Below are positions 19,452 through 28,304 of a stretch of DNA of 64,000 bases, one piece after another; position 1 is the first letter of the stretch; each line of letters opens with the position of its first letter. The DNA lies in contig NZ_JACIEU010000014.1 in assembly GCF_014197035.1 (NCBI RefSeq), positions 108,451-172,450 on the forward strand, given 5' to 3'. A program made the position numbers and the translations under genes. The DNA is from Sphingobium scionense. GTDB lineage: Bacteria > Pseudomonadota > Alphaproteobacteria > Sphingomonadales > Sphingomonadaceae. The notes beneath the pieces are model-generated. The model was not told the origin of the DNA. It was given only the letters and a program-made list of their open reading frames with translations, and did no database searches.

Positions 19452-20117
19452 TCAGGCCGCTTCGATCATATAGCCCAGGCCGCGGATCGTGCGGATCGAC
19501 GGACCTGAAGGCTGCAACTTGCGGCGCAGGCGGCCGACATAGACTTCCAGCGCGTTGGGCGTGACCGCATCGTCGAAGTTGAACACCTCGGCCGACAGCC
19601 TTTCCTTGGCCACCACCTTGCCCGGCCGGCCCATCAGCGTCTCCAGCACCGCCAGTTCGCGGCGGCGCAGGTCGATCATGCTGCCTTCCAGATAGACGGT
19701 GCGGCTGGAACGGTCGAAGCTCAGCGTGCCGATGCGCAGCACCGGATCGAGCGTGCCCTGGCTGCGCCGCACCAGCGCGCGAACCCGCGATTCCAGTTCG
19801 CGCGGGTCGAACGGCTTGGCCATATAATCGTCGGCCCCGCGATCCAGACCATTGATCCGGTCGTCGATCATGTCGCGTGCGGTCAGGATGATGATCGGCG
19901 TCCGTGCGCCCCGCGCGCGCAGCCGGCTCAGCACTTCCAGGCCGTCCAGGTCGGGCAGGCCCAGGTCCAGGATGATCGCGCTATAGGGTTCCTGATCGGC
20001 CAGTCGCAGCGCATCCTCGCCGCTGGTCAATATGTCGACGGCAAAGCCCGCGCCTTCCAGCGAGGCCATGATCCCCCGCGCCAGACGCTCATCATCTTCC
20101 ACCAGCAACAAACGCAT
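19452..20117 (-). CDS. OmpR/PhoB-type response regulator
   Basis: A 221-residue DNA-binding response regulator. The receiver domain begins MRLLLVEDDERLARGIMASL, with the phosphoacceptor in AIILDLGLPDLDGLEVL and the conserved lysine in DDYMAKPFDPREL. The C-terminal winged helix shows RRRELAVLETLMGRPGKVV, DAVTPNALEVYVGRLRRKL and IRTIRGLGYMIEAA. An ATG ten codons further upstream is possible but would add a non-homologous extension. The cognate kinase follows in the same operon. A small inverted repeat (atcttgc / gcaagat, 20215-20236) lies in the upstream intergenic region. Confidence 0.94.
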   Translation of the reverse strand: MRLLLVEDDERLARGIMASLEGAGFAVDILTSGEDALRLADQEPYSAIILDLGLPDLDGLEVLSRLRARGARTPIIILTARDMIDDRINGLDRGADDYMAKPFDPRELESRVRALVRRSQGTLDPVLRIGTLSFDRSSRTVYLEGSMIDLRRRELAVLETLMGRPGKVVAKERLSAEVFNFDDAVTPNALEVYVGRLRRKLQPSGPSIRTIRGLGYMIEAA

Positions 20118-20395
20118 TACAGCACTCCTACCGATCCCGGCAGGCACCCTCGATCGACATTAAATTGCGATACGCATCCACAGCAGGAATGCAAATACCA
20201 AATAAAAAGCCCTTATCTTGCCGTTGATTGCAAGATCGGTCGCCTCACCCCTCTCTGTGTCAGGTTCGTGACAGCGACTCCGGTTAGGACTCGCCAGGAA
20301 AGACGGACGACGACGGATTTTCCGCCGTACGCGCCGCCAGAAAAAACAGATCGCAGCGCGGCAAGAGCGCTTCGGGCGCACAAGGGGAAATAGTT

Positions 20396-22030
20396 ATGAC
20401 GACCGTTCGGTCCTCGCTTGCGGGGGCGCTCATCTGCATGGCTGCGGCACTGCCCGCTGCCGCCATGGCGCAATCGGCCAGCCCAGTCCCGGCTGATGCC
20501 GCATCGCTCGCCCGCCTCGACGCGCTGTTCGCGCGCTGGAACAGCAAGACCGCCCCCGGCTGCGCCATCGCCGTCTCGCGCAATGGCCAGGCGATCGCCA
20601 CCCGCGCCTATGGCATGGCCAGCCTGGAACTGGGCGTCCCCCTCACCCCGGACAGCATCTTCGAGGCCGGATCGGACTCCAAGCAGTTCACCGCCGCCGC
20701 GACCCTGATGCTGGCACATGCCGGCAAGCTGTCGCTGGACGATGACATCCGCAAGGTCGTGCCGGAAATGCCCGATTACGGCACACCGGTCACCATCCGC
20801 CACCTGCTGCACCACACCAGCGGCCTGCGCGACTGGGGCTCGGTCGCCGCGATCGAGGGCTGGCCGCGCAACAGCCGCACCGCCGACAATCAGGACATGC
20901 TGAACATCGTCGCGCGCCAGAAGGAACTGAACTTCGCGCCCGGCAGCCATTATCTCTACAGCAACAGCAACTATAACCTGCTCGCCATTATCGTCGCGCG
21001 GGTCAGCGGCCAGTCGCTCGCAGACTTCACCCAGGACCATATCTTCACGCCGCTGGGCATGACCCACACCCGCTGGCGCGACGATCATGGCGATGTCGTG
21101 CCGGGCCGCACCGGCGCCTATGAATTCGACGATGGCGTCTATCGCAACGACCAGGTGATCGAGGACGCATATGGCAATGGCGGCCTGCTGACCACGGTCG
21201 GCGATCTGGTGAAGTGGCAGGCGGCGCTCGATGCCGACACGTTCGGCACCGGCTTCACCGCGCAGATGCAGACGCCGACCAAGCTCAATGACGGCACGCC
21301 GATCGCCTATGCGCTGGCGCTGGTGAACCTCGACCATCATGGCCAGCAGGAAGTCAGCCACAGCGGCTCGACCGGCGGATACCGCGCCTGGATGGCCCGC
21401 TATCCGCAGCACAAGCTCGCCGTGTCGCTGCTCTGCAATAGCGGCAATGCCGATACGCCGATGCTGGGCCGCGATGTCGCCGACATCTTCCTGCCCGCCT
21501 ACAAGGCCAGGGCCTATACGCCCAAGGGGCCGCTGCCCTCGGGCCTCTATGCCGATGGCATGACCGGCTTCCCGGTCCGCTTCGACAGCGACGACAAGGG
21601 CAATCTGCGCGCCGACGGCCGGGTGCTGACCCCGGTGGGGCCGGGCCGCTGGGCGCAGCGCGAGGATATCTTCGCCTTCGGCAAGACCGGCCTGACGCTG
21701 GAACATCGCGAGGGCGAGAAGATCGCCTATCGCAAGGTCGATGCCGTCACCGCCTTCGACGCCAAGCCCTATGTCGGCCGCTTCTGCGGCGTCGACACCT
21801 TCGCCTGCCTCAGCTTCAAGCAGCAGGGCGACACGCTGACCTATAGCGGCCCGCGCTGGTACGACACGCCGCTCAGCCCCGCCTATGCCGACGTCTTCAC
21901 CGGCGAGGCCGCGCCGGGCGCCGGCCGCATCACCGTCAAGTTCGAACGCGACGCATCGGGCGCGGTCACCGCGCTGCGCTTTGGCGAAGGGCGTGCCTAC
22001 GACGTCGCCTTCCGCCGCGTCGCCGACTGA
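20396..22030 (+). CDS. Secreted serine hydrolase of the beta-lactamase / class C family
   Basis: A 544-residue exported serine hydrolase. The signal peptide ends PAAAMAQ. The catalytic SxxK motif is SDSK (S93, K96) in AGSDSKQFTAAATLMLAH. The second motif is YSN in HYLYSNSNYNLLAIIV, and HSGSTGGYRAW takes the KTG position. A C-terminal beta-rich extension of about 150 residues follows the catalytic domain, as in peptidase S12/EstB-type enzymes rather than true beta-lactamases. A TonB receptor starts 72 bases downstream, so the pair may hydrolyse and import an amide or peptide-like substrate. Resistance to beta-lactams should not be inferred. Confidence 0.9.
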   Translation: MTTVRSSLAGALICMAAALPAAAMAQSASPVPADAASLARLDALFARWNSKTAPGCAIAVSRNGQAIATRAYGMASLELGVPLTPDSIFEAGSDSKQFTAAATLMLAHAGKLSLDDDIRKVVPEMPDYGTPVTIRHLLHHTSGLRDWGSVAAIEGWPRNSRTADNQDMLNIVARQKELNFAPGSHYLYSNSNYNLLAIIVARVSGQSLADFTQDHIFTPLGMTHTRWRDDHGDVVPGRTGAYEFDDGVYRNDQVIEDAYGNGGLLTTVGDLVKWQAALDADTFGTGFTAQMQTPTKLNDGTPIAYALALVNLDHHGQQEVSHSGSTGGYRAWMARYPQHKLAVSLLCNSGNADTPMLGRDVADIFLPAYKARAYTPKGPLPSGLYADGMTGFPVRFDSDDKGNLRADGRVLTPVGPGRWAQREDIFAFGKTGLTLEHREGEKIAYRKVDAVTAFDAKPYVGRFCGVDTFACLSFKQQGDTLTYSGPRWYDTPLSPAYADVFTGEAAPGAGRITVKFERDASGAVTALRFGEGRAYDVAFRRVAD

Positions 22031-22102
22031 TTTTCAGCCATCACACAAGAGCCGCTCGGGTCGCGGCCACAACAAAGCAAGAGCAAAAGGGGACTATTGG
22101 AA

Positions 22103-24811
22103 ATGCGTATTGAAGACACTGGATTTCGCCGCCTGCTGATGGCGGGCAGCGCCGGGGCCGCCCTGGTCCTGTCGCTCGCCACGGCGCAGGTCGCCATGGC
22201 ACAGGACAGCACGCCCGCCGCCGACGATGACGCCGGTTCGATCGTCGTCACCGGTTCGCGCATCGACCGCAAGGGCTTCGACGCGCCGACCCCGACCACC
22301 GTCGTGGGCGAAAGCGAACTGCGCCAGGGCGCACGCCCCAGCATCGCGCAGGTGCTGAACGATCTGCCGCAATTCCGTGCGACCCAGTCGCCGGCCAGCA
22401 CCGTCGCCAACACCAATTCCTCCTCCTCGGCGATGGACCTTCGCGGCCTGGGCGTCACCCGCACCCTGACCCTGCTCAACAACCGCCGCTTCACCGGTTC
22501 GTCGGACCTCAACACCGTGCCGCAGGGCCTGGTGAAGCGGGTCGAGATCGTCACCGGCGGCGCCAGCGCAGCCTGGGGCTCGGGCGCGATCGGCGGCGTC
22601 GTCAACATCATGCTCGACGATGATCTGGAAGGCCTGACCATCGGCGCGCAGAACGGCGTGTCGTCGCGCGGCGACGGCTATCGCTACAGCTTCGACGGCA
22701 CTTTCGGCACCCACTTCGCCGACGGCCGCGGCCACTTCATGATCGGCGCCGAATATCAGAATGACGAAGGCATTCTCGACCGCAACTCGCGCAAGAATGT
22801 CGGCAGCGCCAACCTCTTCTCGCCGACCACGGGCGACCATGACTATATCCTGGTGCGCGACGTCAACGCGTCCAACACCAGCCTGGGCGGCCTCATCAAT
22901 GCGGGCTCGCTCAAGGGCCAGACCTTCAACAGCGACGGCACGCTGCGCGCCTTCCAATATGGCAGCCAGATCAGCGGCACGACCATGGTCGGCGGCGAAG
23001 GCGTGGCCACCAACGACGAATATTCGCTGACCAACCCCTATCAGCGCGTCAACAGCTATGCCCGCGCCAGCTTTGAAGTGGGCGACGCCACCTTCTGGGC
23101 GGACGGCAGCTACAGCCGCATCTGGGCAAAATATCCCTTCTATGCGGAAAGCGGCACCTACACGCTGTCGGCCACCAACCCCTATCTGTCGTCGGACATC
23201 CAGAACCAGTTGGCCGCTGCAGGTGAAACCACCGTCAAGATCGGCCGCGTGTTCGAGGATTATGGCTATCGCACCTTCGGCTATTATCGCCAGAATGTGG
23301 AAGGCGCGATCGGCGTCGACGGCAGCTTCGCGGACGGCAAGTGGCGCTTTTCGGCCTATTACAGCCATGGCGAAAACCGCAACATGCAGAGCTATGACAA
23401 CCAGATCACCGGCACGAACCTGACCAACGCGCTCGACGCGGTGAAGGATTCGAGCGGCAACATCGTCTGCCGCGTCGCCCTGACCGATCCGTCGACCGCC
23501 TGCCGTCCGCTCAACATCCTGGGCACCGGCACCGCCAGCCAGGCCGCGATCGACTATGTGTTCGGCAACACCGCCCGCGTCGTCTACACGACCAAGATGG
23601 ACAGCGCCGGCACCAGCCTGCGTGGCGACCTGTTCGAAACCTGGGCCGGTCCCGTTTCGGTCGCCGTCGGCGCCGAAGCGCGCTGGGAAGAGCAGGTTAC
23701 CAACAGCCTGGACGCCACCTCGGCAGCCGGCGGTTTCAGCCGCTTCAACTTCTCGCCGCTTAATGGTGGGTTCAACGTGCAGGAAGGCTTCGCCGAAGTC
23801 GCCATCCCGCTGCTGGATCAGCCCTTCAGCAAGCTCGACGTCAATGGCGCGGCCCGGTACAGCCGCTACAGCACCAGCGGCGGCATCTGGTCGTGGAAGC
23901 TGGGCCTGACCGACCGTATCTTCGACAATCTGCTGATTCGCGTGTCGCGTTCGCGGGACATCCGCTCAGGCAGCCTGGCCGAACTCTACACCACCAGCAC
24001 GACCAGCTTCACCACGGTTGCCGAAATCGATGATGAGGGTGAGAGCCACACCTATTCCATTACCCGCTACGGCGGCGGCAACGCGAACCTGAAGCCCGAA
24101 ATCGGCAGCACGCTGACCTTGGGCGCGGTGTTCACGCCGACCTTCCTGCCCGGCTTCAATCTGTCGGTCGACTATTATAACATCAAGCTGAAGGACGCGA
24201 TCACCTCGCTGGCTGCGCAGGACGTGATCAGCGGTTGTGCCGGTGGCAACGACAATCTGTGCAGTCAGATCGTTCGCGACAGCGACGGTGCGCCCACGAC
24301 CATCTATACCACCTATATCAACCTGGCCGAATATAAGACCAGCGGTGTGGACTTCGAAGCCAGCTACACCCTGCCGCTCAACAAGGTCAGCGGCGGCATG
24401 AACGGTACGATGCGCTTCCGTGGCCTCGCCACCTATGTCGACAAGGTGCTGATCAACGATGGCAAGACCATCGTCGACCGTGCCGGCGACGTGGGCGACA
24501 ATGTCAGCTTCGGCACGCCGCACTGGCGCGCCACCGGGTCGATCAACTACAGCAGCCAGGACGTCTCGGTCGACGCCCGCGTCCGCTATGTCGGCGGCGG
24601 CAAGTTCAACCATGCGCTGGACATCGCCAACAACGACATCGCTGCCCGCGTCTATGTCGACCTGGGTGCCCAGGTGAATGTCGACAAGTTCACCCTGTTC
24701 GCCAACGTCAACAACCTGTTCGACCGCGATCCGCCGCTGACCACCTATGGCGCGATCCACTATGACACGATCGGCCGTTACATGACGGTCGGTGCCAAGG
24801 TTCGCTTCTGA
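22103..24811 (+). CDS. TonB-dependent outer-membrane receptor
   Basis: A 902-residue TonB-dependent transporter of the sphingomonad type. The ATG at 22103 (MRIEDTGFRRLLMAG) is preferred over the TTG two codons earlier because it stands at normal distance from aaaagggg. The signal peptide ends AQVAMAQ. The TonB box region is DAGSIVVTGSRIDRKGFDAP. The plug domain carries ARPSIAQVLNDLPQFR and VKRVEIVTGGASAAWGSGAI. A 22-strand barrel ends YMTVGAKVRF. It follows the serine hydrolase gene closely and probably shares its transcript. A strong stem-loop lies just after the stop. Confidence 0.94.
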   Translation: MRIEDTGFRRLLMAGSAGAALVLSLATAQVAMAQDSTPAADDDAGSIVVTGSRIDRKGFDAPTPTTVVGESELRQGARPSIAQVLNDLPQFRATQSPASTVANTNSSSSAMDLRGLGVTRTLTLLNNRRFTGSSDLNTVPQGLVKRVEIVTGGASAAWGSGAIGGVVNIMLDDDLEGLTIGAQNGVSSRGDGYRYSFDGTFGTHFADGRGHFMIGAEYQNDEGILDRNSRKNVGSANLFSPTTGDHDYILVRDVNASNTSLGGLINAGSLKGQTFNSDGTLRAFQYGSQISGTTMVGGEGVATNDEYSLTNPYQRVNSYARASFEVGDATFWADGSYSRIWAKYPFYAESGTYTLSATNPYLSSDIQNQLAAAGETTVKIGRVFEDYGYRTFGYYRQNVEGAIGVDGSFADGKWRFSAYYSHGENRNMQSYDNQITGTNLTNALDAVKDSSGNIVCRVALTDPSTACRPLNILGTGTASQAAIDYVFGNTARVVYTTKMDSAGTSLRGDLFETWAGPVSVAVGAEARWEEQVTNSLDATSAAGGFSRFNFSPLNGGFNVQEGFAEVAIPLLDQPFSKLDVNGAARYSRYSTSGGIWSWKLGLTDRIFDNLLIRVSRSRDIRSGSLAELYTTSTTSFTTVAEIDDEGESHTYSITRYGGGNANLKPEIGSTLTLGAVFTPTFLPGFNLSVDYYNIKLKDAITSLAAQDVISGCAGGNDNLCSQIVRDSDGAPTTIYTTYINLAEYKTSGVDFEASYTLPLNKVSGGMNGTMRFRGLATYVDKVLINDGKTIVDRAGDVGDNVSFGTPHWRATGSINYSSQDVSVDARVRYVGGGKFNHALDIANNDIAARVYVDLGAQVNVDKFTLFANVNNLFDRDPPLTTYGAIHYDTIGRYMTVGAKVRF

Positions 24812-24825
24812 TCCCTGGCTGACCG

Positions 24826-24864
24826 ATGTGCGCGGGCACCCCCTTGCCCCCTGCCCGCGCACAT
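24826..24864 (+). terminator. Stem-loop terminator after the TonB receptor
   Basis: Perfect 13-base arms (atgtgcgcgggca and its complement) separated by a 13-base C-rich loop start 15 bases after the receptor stop codon. The T-run is weak (ttgaaaa), so termination may be inefficient. Confidence 0.65.
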
Positions 24865-24969
24865 TGAAAACCCGCCTTCGAACGACCGGCAACCACGCGG
24901 CGGGCTTTCATGCGCCGCCCCGCTGGGCTAGCACGCGCTTTCCATCCGGTGCAGGATCATGGACGTTCG

Positions 24970-25875
24970 ATGCTCACGGTTCGACAGATAGAAATTTTCC
25001 GCGCCGTCATGATCACCAAGACGGTCAGCGGCGCCGCGCGGATGCTCGGCACGTCCCAGCCCGGCCTCAGCCGGATGCTCGGCCATATGGAGGACCGGCT
25101 GCAGTTCCGCCTGTTCGACCGCACCCGCGGCCGGCTGGTGCCGACCCAGGAAGCCGGCGTGCTGTTCGAGGAGATCGAGCGCATCTACAAGGGTTTCGAC
25201 GATCTCGCCCATGTCATCCGCCGACTGGCCAAGGGGGAGGACAAGACCTTTCGCGTCGGCGCCTCGCCATCGCTCGGCCATTCGATCCTGCCCCAGATGC
25301 TGGCCCGCCTCAGCGCCAATTATCCCGGCCTCACCATCCAGTTCGACATTCTCTCGGTCGAGCAGGCGATCGATTATCTTGCCCTCCAGCGCGGCGAATA
25401 TGCGCTAACCGTCTTTCCGATCGACCATCCCAACATCCTGTCCAGCCGGATCGGCGTCGGGCGCATGGTCTGCGCCGTGCCCAGCCATCATCCGCTGGCG
25501 GATCGCGACCGGATCGGCGTCGCGGACCTCGCCGGCGCGCAGTTGCAATCCTTCCGCCCCGACACGCCCCATGGCCGGATCATCGCCGACATGTTCGCCC
25601 GCGCCGGCCAGGAAGCGGACGTTTCCACCTATATCCGTTTCGCCGAAACCGCCGTCGCCTTCGTCGCCAACGGCATGGGCGTGGCGCTGGTCGACAGCTT
25701 CACCGCGATGCAACCTCATGCCGACACTGTCCGTTTCCTGGAATTTGAAGACCCCGGCGTGCTGCCGGTCTATATCAACCGCAATCTGGAATCGCCGCGC
25801 GCCATCATCGGCGAGACGTTCGAGGAGATTGCCCGCAGCGCGATGCTTGCCCTGCCACGCCCGCCAAAGCCATAA
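24970..25875 (+). CDS. LysR-family transcriptional regulator
   Basis: A 301-residue regulator starting MLTVRQIEIFRAVMITKTVS; an in-frame upstream ATG at 24910 is less likely. The winged HTH is evident in SGAARMLGTSQPGLSRML and RLFDRTRGRLVPTQEA. The C-terminal two-lobed effector domain follows (FRVGASPSLGHSILPQML, ISPFAE-like FAETAVAFVANGMGVALVD). It precedes the MFS transporter and the quinate/shikimate dehydrogenase in the same orientation, with a 150-base AT-richer spacer that probably holds its binding site. An aromatic or hydroaromatic acid as co-inducer is inferred from these neighbours. Confidence 0.92.
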   Translation: MLTVRQIEIFRAVMITKTVSGAARMLGTSQPGLSRMLGHMEDRLQFRLFDRTRGRLVPTQEAGVLFEEIERIYKGFDDLAHVIRRLAKGEDKTFRVGASPSLGHSILPQMLARLSANYPGLTIQFDILSVEQAIDYLALQRGEYALTVFPIDHPNILSSRIGVGRMVCAVPSHHPLADRDRIGVADLAGAQLQSFRPDTPHGRIIADMFARAGQEADVSTYIRFAETAVAFVANGMGVALVDSFTAMQPHADTVRFLEFEDPGVLPVYINRNLESPRAIIGETFEEIARSAMLALPRPPKP

Positions 25876-26026
25876 CATAGCGATATAGCGAAGCGCATCT
25901 GGATCGGTGGAAATTACCTATTGAATGGATGAGGCATAGGCATCCGCAGAATAGAAGCCGACAGGCCACCGGATCAGCAAGGCAAGGGCGCAGGGCGCCG
26001 CGAGAGGATGAAAGGCATTATTCGAA

Positions 26027-27382
26027 ATGGCCAGCTATTCCGCCACCGGCAGCGTGTCCGTGCGGCCCTATGTGACCGTTGACGGCCAGGCTGCGCCCGT
26101 CGCATCGGACAGCCAGTGGACCGCGCGCCAGATACTGGTCGTCGCCATCTGCTTCATCCTCAACATGCTCGACGGCATGGACGTGCTGATCCTGTCCTAT
26201 ATCGCCCCCGCCCTGTCGACCGACTGGCAGGTGACACCCGAACGGCTGGGCGTGGTCTTCAGCGCCGGGCTGGCCGGCATGGCCGCCGGCGGCCTGCTGA
26301 TCGCGCCGATGGCGGACAGGTTCGGTCGCCGCAAGCTGATCCTCGCCTCGCTCGTCATGATGGCCGGCGCCATGTTCGGCTCCGCCATGGCCGCCAATAT
26401 CGGCGAACTGATCGTCAGCCGCTTCATCGTCGGCATCGGCATCGGCACGGTGCTCGCCAGCATGGCGGCGCTGACCGCCGAATATGCCCCACCCCGGCAC
26501 CGCACCTTCGCGGTCGGCTTTCTCCAGGCCGGCTATCCGGTCGGCGCGACCATCACCGGCTTCGTCGTCGCCAACCTGCTGCCCATCTATGGCTGGCAGG
26601 CGATGCTGCTGGGCGCGGCGATCCTCTGCGCCCTGTCCCTGCCCTTCGTCTGGCTGCTGCTGCCCGAAAGCATCGATTTCCTGCTGACCCGCCAGCCCAG
26701 GGGCGCACTGGAGAAGGCCAACCGCCTGCTCCGCTCGATGGGCCAGCCGGCGGTCGATGCGCTGCCCGCCAAGAAGGTGCATGAAGCCCACAAGGCCGGC
26801 GTGCGCGGCCTGCTGGCGGACGGACGCGCGACCGGCACCATCCTGCTGTGGATGGCCACCATCTCGGGCTTCATGACGCTCTATTTCGTCATCAGCTGGA
26901 TTCCCAAGCTGGCGGTCGAAGCCGGCCTGCCGGCCAAGGACGCCATCTATGCCGGCGCCATCTACAATATCGGCGCCTTTGTCGGCGTGACCCTGATCGG
27001 CATCGCCGGCACCCATTTCGACCTGCGCCGCCTGATCCTGGGCTATATGTCCGCCGCCGCCGTCACGCTGGTCCTGTTCGGGTCGGTCGCCATGCCGCTG
27101 GTCGCGACGCTCACCACCGCCTTCTTCATCGGCGTGTTCGTCCAGGGCGGCTTCAACGGCTGCTATCCGCTCGCCGCCAGCCTCTATCCGCCCGAAGCAC
27201 GCGGCACCGGCATCGGCTGGGCCATGGGCGTCGGCCGGATCGGCGCGGTGATCGGGCCGATGCTGGGCGGCTTCCTGCTCGCGGCGAAAGTCTCACTGCC
27301 TGTCATTTTCGGTGTCTTCGCCGTGCCGGCCGTCATCGCGGGCATCTGTGCCGCGATGATCCGCCTGCCCAAGGCCGACTGA
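26027..27382 (+). CDS. MFS transporter, aromatic acid:H+ symporter (AAHS) type
   Basis: A 451-residue, 12-helix inner-membrane transporter. The family signature occurs in the first helix (NMLDGMDVLILSYIAPALS), with the acidic pair typical of AAHS carriers such as PcaK. The loop-2 motif is MADRFGRRKLI. A charged central loop is near PAKKVHEAHKAG, and the last helices end VIAGICAAMIRLPKAD. The dehydrogenase gene begins 26 bases after its stop. With that gene and the 3-dehydroshikimate-dehydratase-like gene nearby, the likely substrate is quinate, shikimate or a related aromatic acid. Confidence 0.9.
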   Translation: MASYSATGSVSVRPYVTVDGQAAPVASDSQWTARQILVVAICFILNMLDGMDVLILSYIAPALSTDWQVTPERLGVVFSAGLAGMAAGGLLIAPMADRFGRRKLILASLVMMAGAMFGSAMAANIGELIVSRFIVGIGIGTVLASMAALTAEYAPPRHRTFAVGFLQAGYPVGATITGFVVANLLPIYGWQAMLLGAAILCALSLPFVWLLLPESIDFLLTRQPRGALEKANRLLRSMGQPAVDALPAKKVHEAHKAGVRGLLADGRATGTILLWMATISGFMTLYFVISWIPKLAVEAGLPAKDAIYAGAIYNIGAFVGVTLIGIAGTHFDLRRLILGYMSAAAVTLVLFGSVAMPLVATLTTAFFIGVFVQGGFNGCYPLAASLYPPEARGTGIGWAMGVGRIGAVIGPMLGGFLLAAKVSLPVIFGVFAVPAVIAGICAAMIRLPKAD

Positions 27383-27407
27383 CCGCCCCTCTTCCAAGGA
27401 TAATGCC

Positions 27408-28304
27408 ATGTTCCAGTCCCCCGCGCCCGTCGCGGATCGCCCCCTCGCGTCCATTCTCTGCGGCCTGATCGGCCAGGGCATCGCCGGATCGCGCAGCCCG
27501 CAGATGCACGAGACGGAGGCAAAGGCGCTCGGCCTGACCCTCGTCTACCGCATCCTCGATGCCGATCGGATGGGCTATGGCGCGGACGACCTGCCCCGCC
27601 TGCTGCCGATGCTGGGCGCGATGGGCTTTGACGGGATCAACGTCACCCATCCCTTCAAGCAGGCGGTCATTCCCTTGCTCGACAGCCTGTCGGATGCCGC
27701 ACGGGCATTGGGCGCGGTCAACACCATATTGTTCCGCAATGGCCAGGCCCATGGCGACAATACGGACTGGTCGGGCTATCGCGCCCATTTCCTCGCCAGC
27801 CTTGCGGATCGCCCGCGCGGCCGGATCGCAATGATCGGCGCAGGCGGCGCGGCGGCAGCGGTCGGCTATGCCCATCTCGACCTCGGCGCGACGCATCTCG
27901 CCATCGTCGATCCGGCACAGGACCGCGCGGCGGCGCTGGCCGATCGGCTTGGCGCGCTCTACCCGGCAGCACAGGTGCAGGCCATCGCCCATGCGGCCGA
28001 TGCCATCGCGGACGTCGATGGCGTGGTCCAGACCTCCCCGATCGGCATGCTCAGCCATCCCGGCCTACCCTTCGATCCCGATCTGCTGACGCCCCATCAA
28101 TGGGTGTCGGACATCATCTATTTCCCGCTGCACACCCCGTTGCTGATGGCGGCGCAGACGAAGGGCTGCGCCATACTGACCGGCGGCGGCATGGCGGTGA
28201 TGCAGGCGGCCCATGCCTTCGCCCTGTTCACAGGGGTCGCACCGGACAGCGACCGCATGCTGGCGGACTTCGCCCGCGCCACCGATGCGGCTGTCGCGCC
28301 ATGA
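27408..28304 (+). CDS. Shikimate/quinate dehydrogenase (AroE/YdiB family)
   Basis: A 298-residue dehydrogenase of the AroE fold. The substrate site includes SRSPQMHE, the catalytic lysine in GINVTHPFKQAV and the aspartate in HGDNTDWSGY. The Rossmann domain has GAGGAAAAVGYAHLDLGA. The residue after the second strand is acidic (LAIVDPAQDR) rather than the NRT of biosynthetic NADP enzymes, which suggests NAD preference and hence a catabolic quinate/shikimate dehydrogenase. Context supports catabolism: an aromatic-acid MFS carrier upstream, an OprB porin overlapping its stop by four bases, and a QuiC-like gene beyond. I infer oxidation of quinate or shikimate to the 3-dehydro compound. Confidence 0.9.
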   Translation: MFQSPAPVADRPLASILCGLIGQGIAGSRSPQMHETEAKALGLTLVYRILDADRMGYGADDLPRLLPMLGAMGFDGINVTHPFKQAVIPLLDSLSDAARALGAVNTILFRNGQAHGDNTDWSGYRAHFLASLADRPRGRIAMIGAGGAAAAVGYAHLDLGATHLAIVDPAQDRAAALADRLGALYPAAQVQAIAHAADAIADVDGVVQTSPIGMLSHPGLPFDPDLLTPHQWVSDIIYFPLHTPLLMAAQTKGCAILTGGGMAVMQAAHAFALFTGVAPDSDRMLADFARATDAAVAP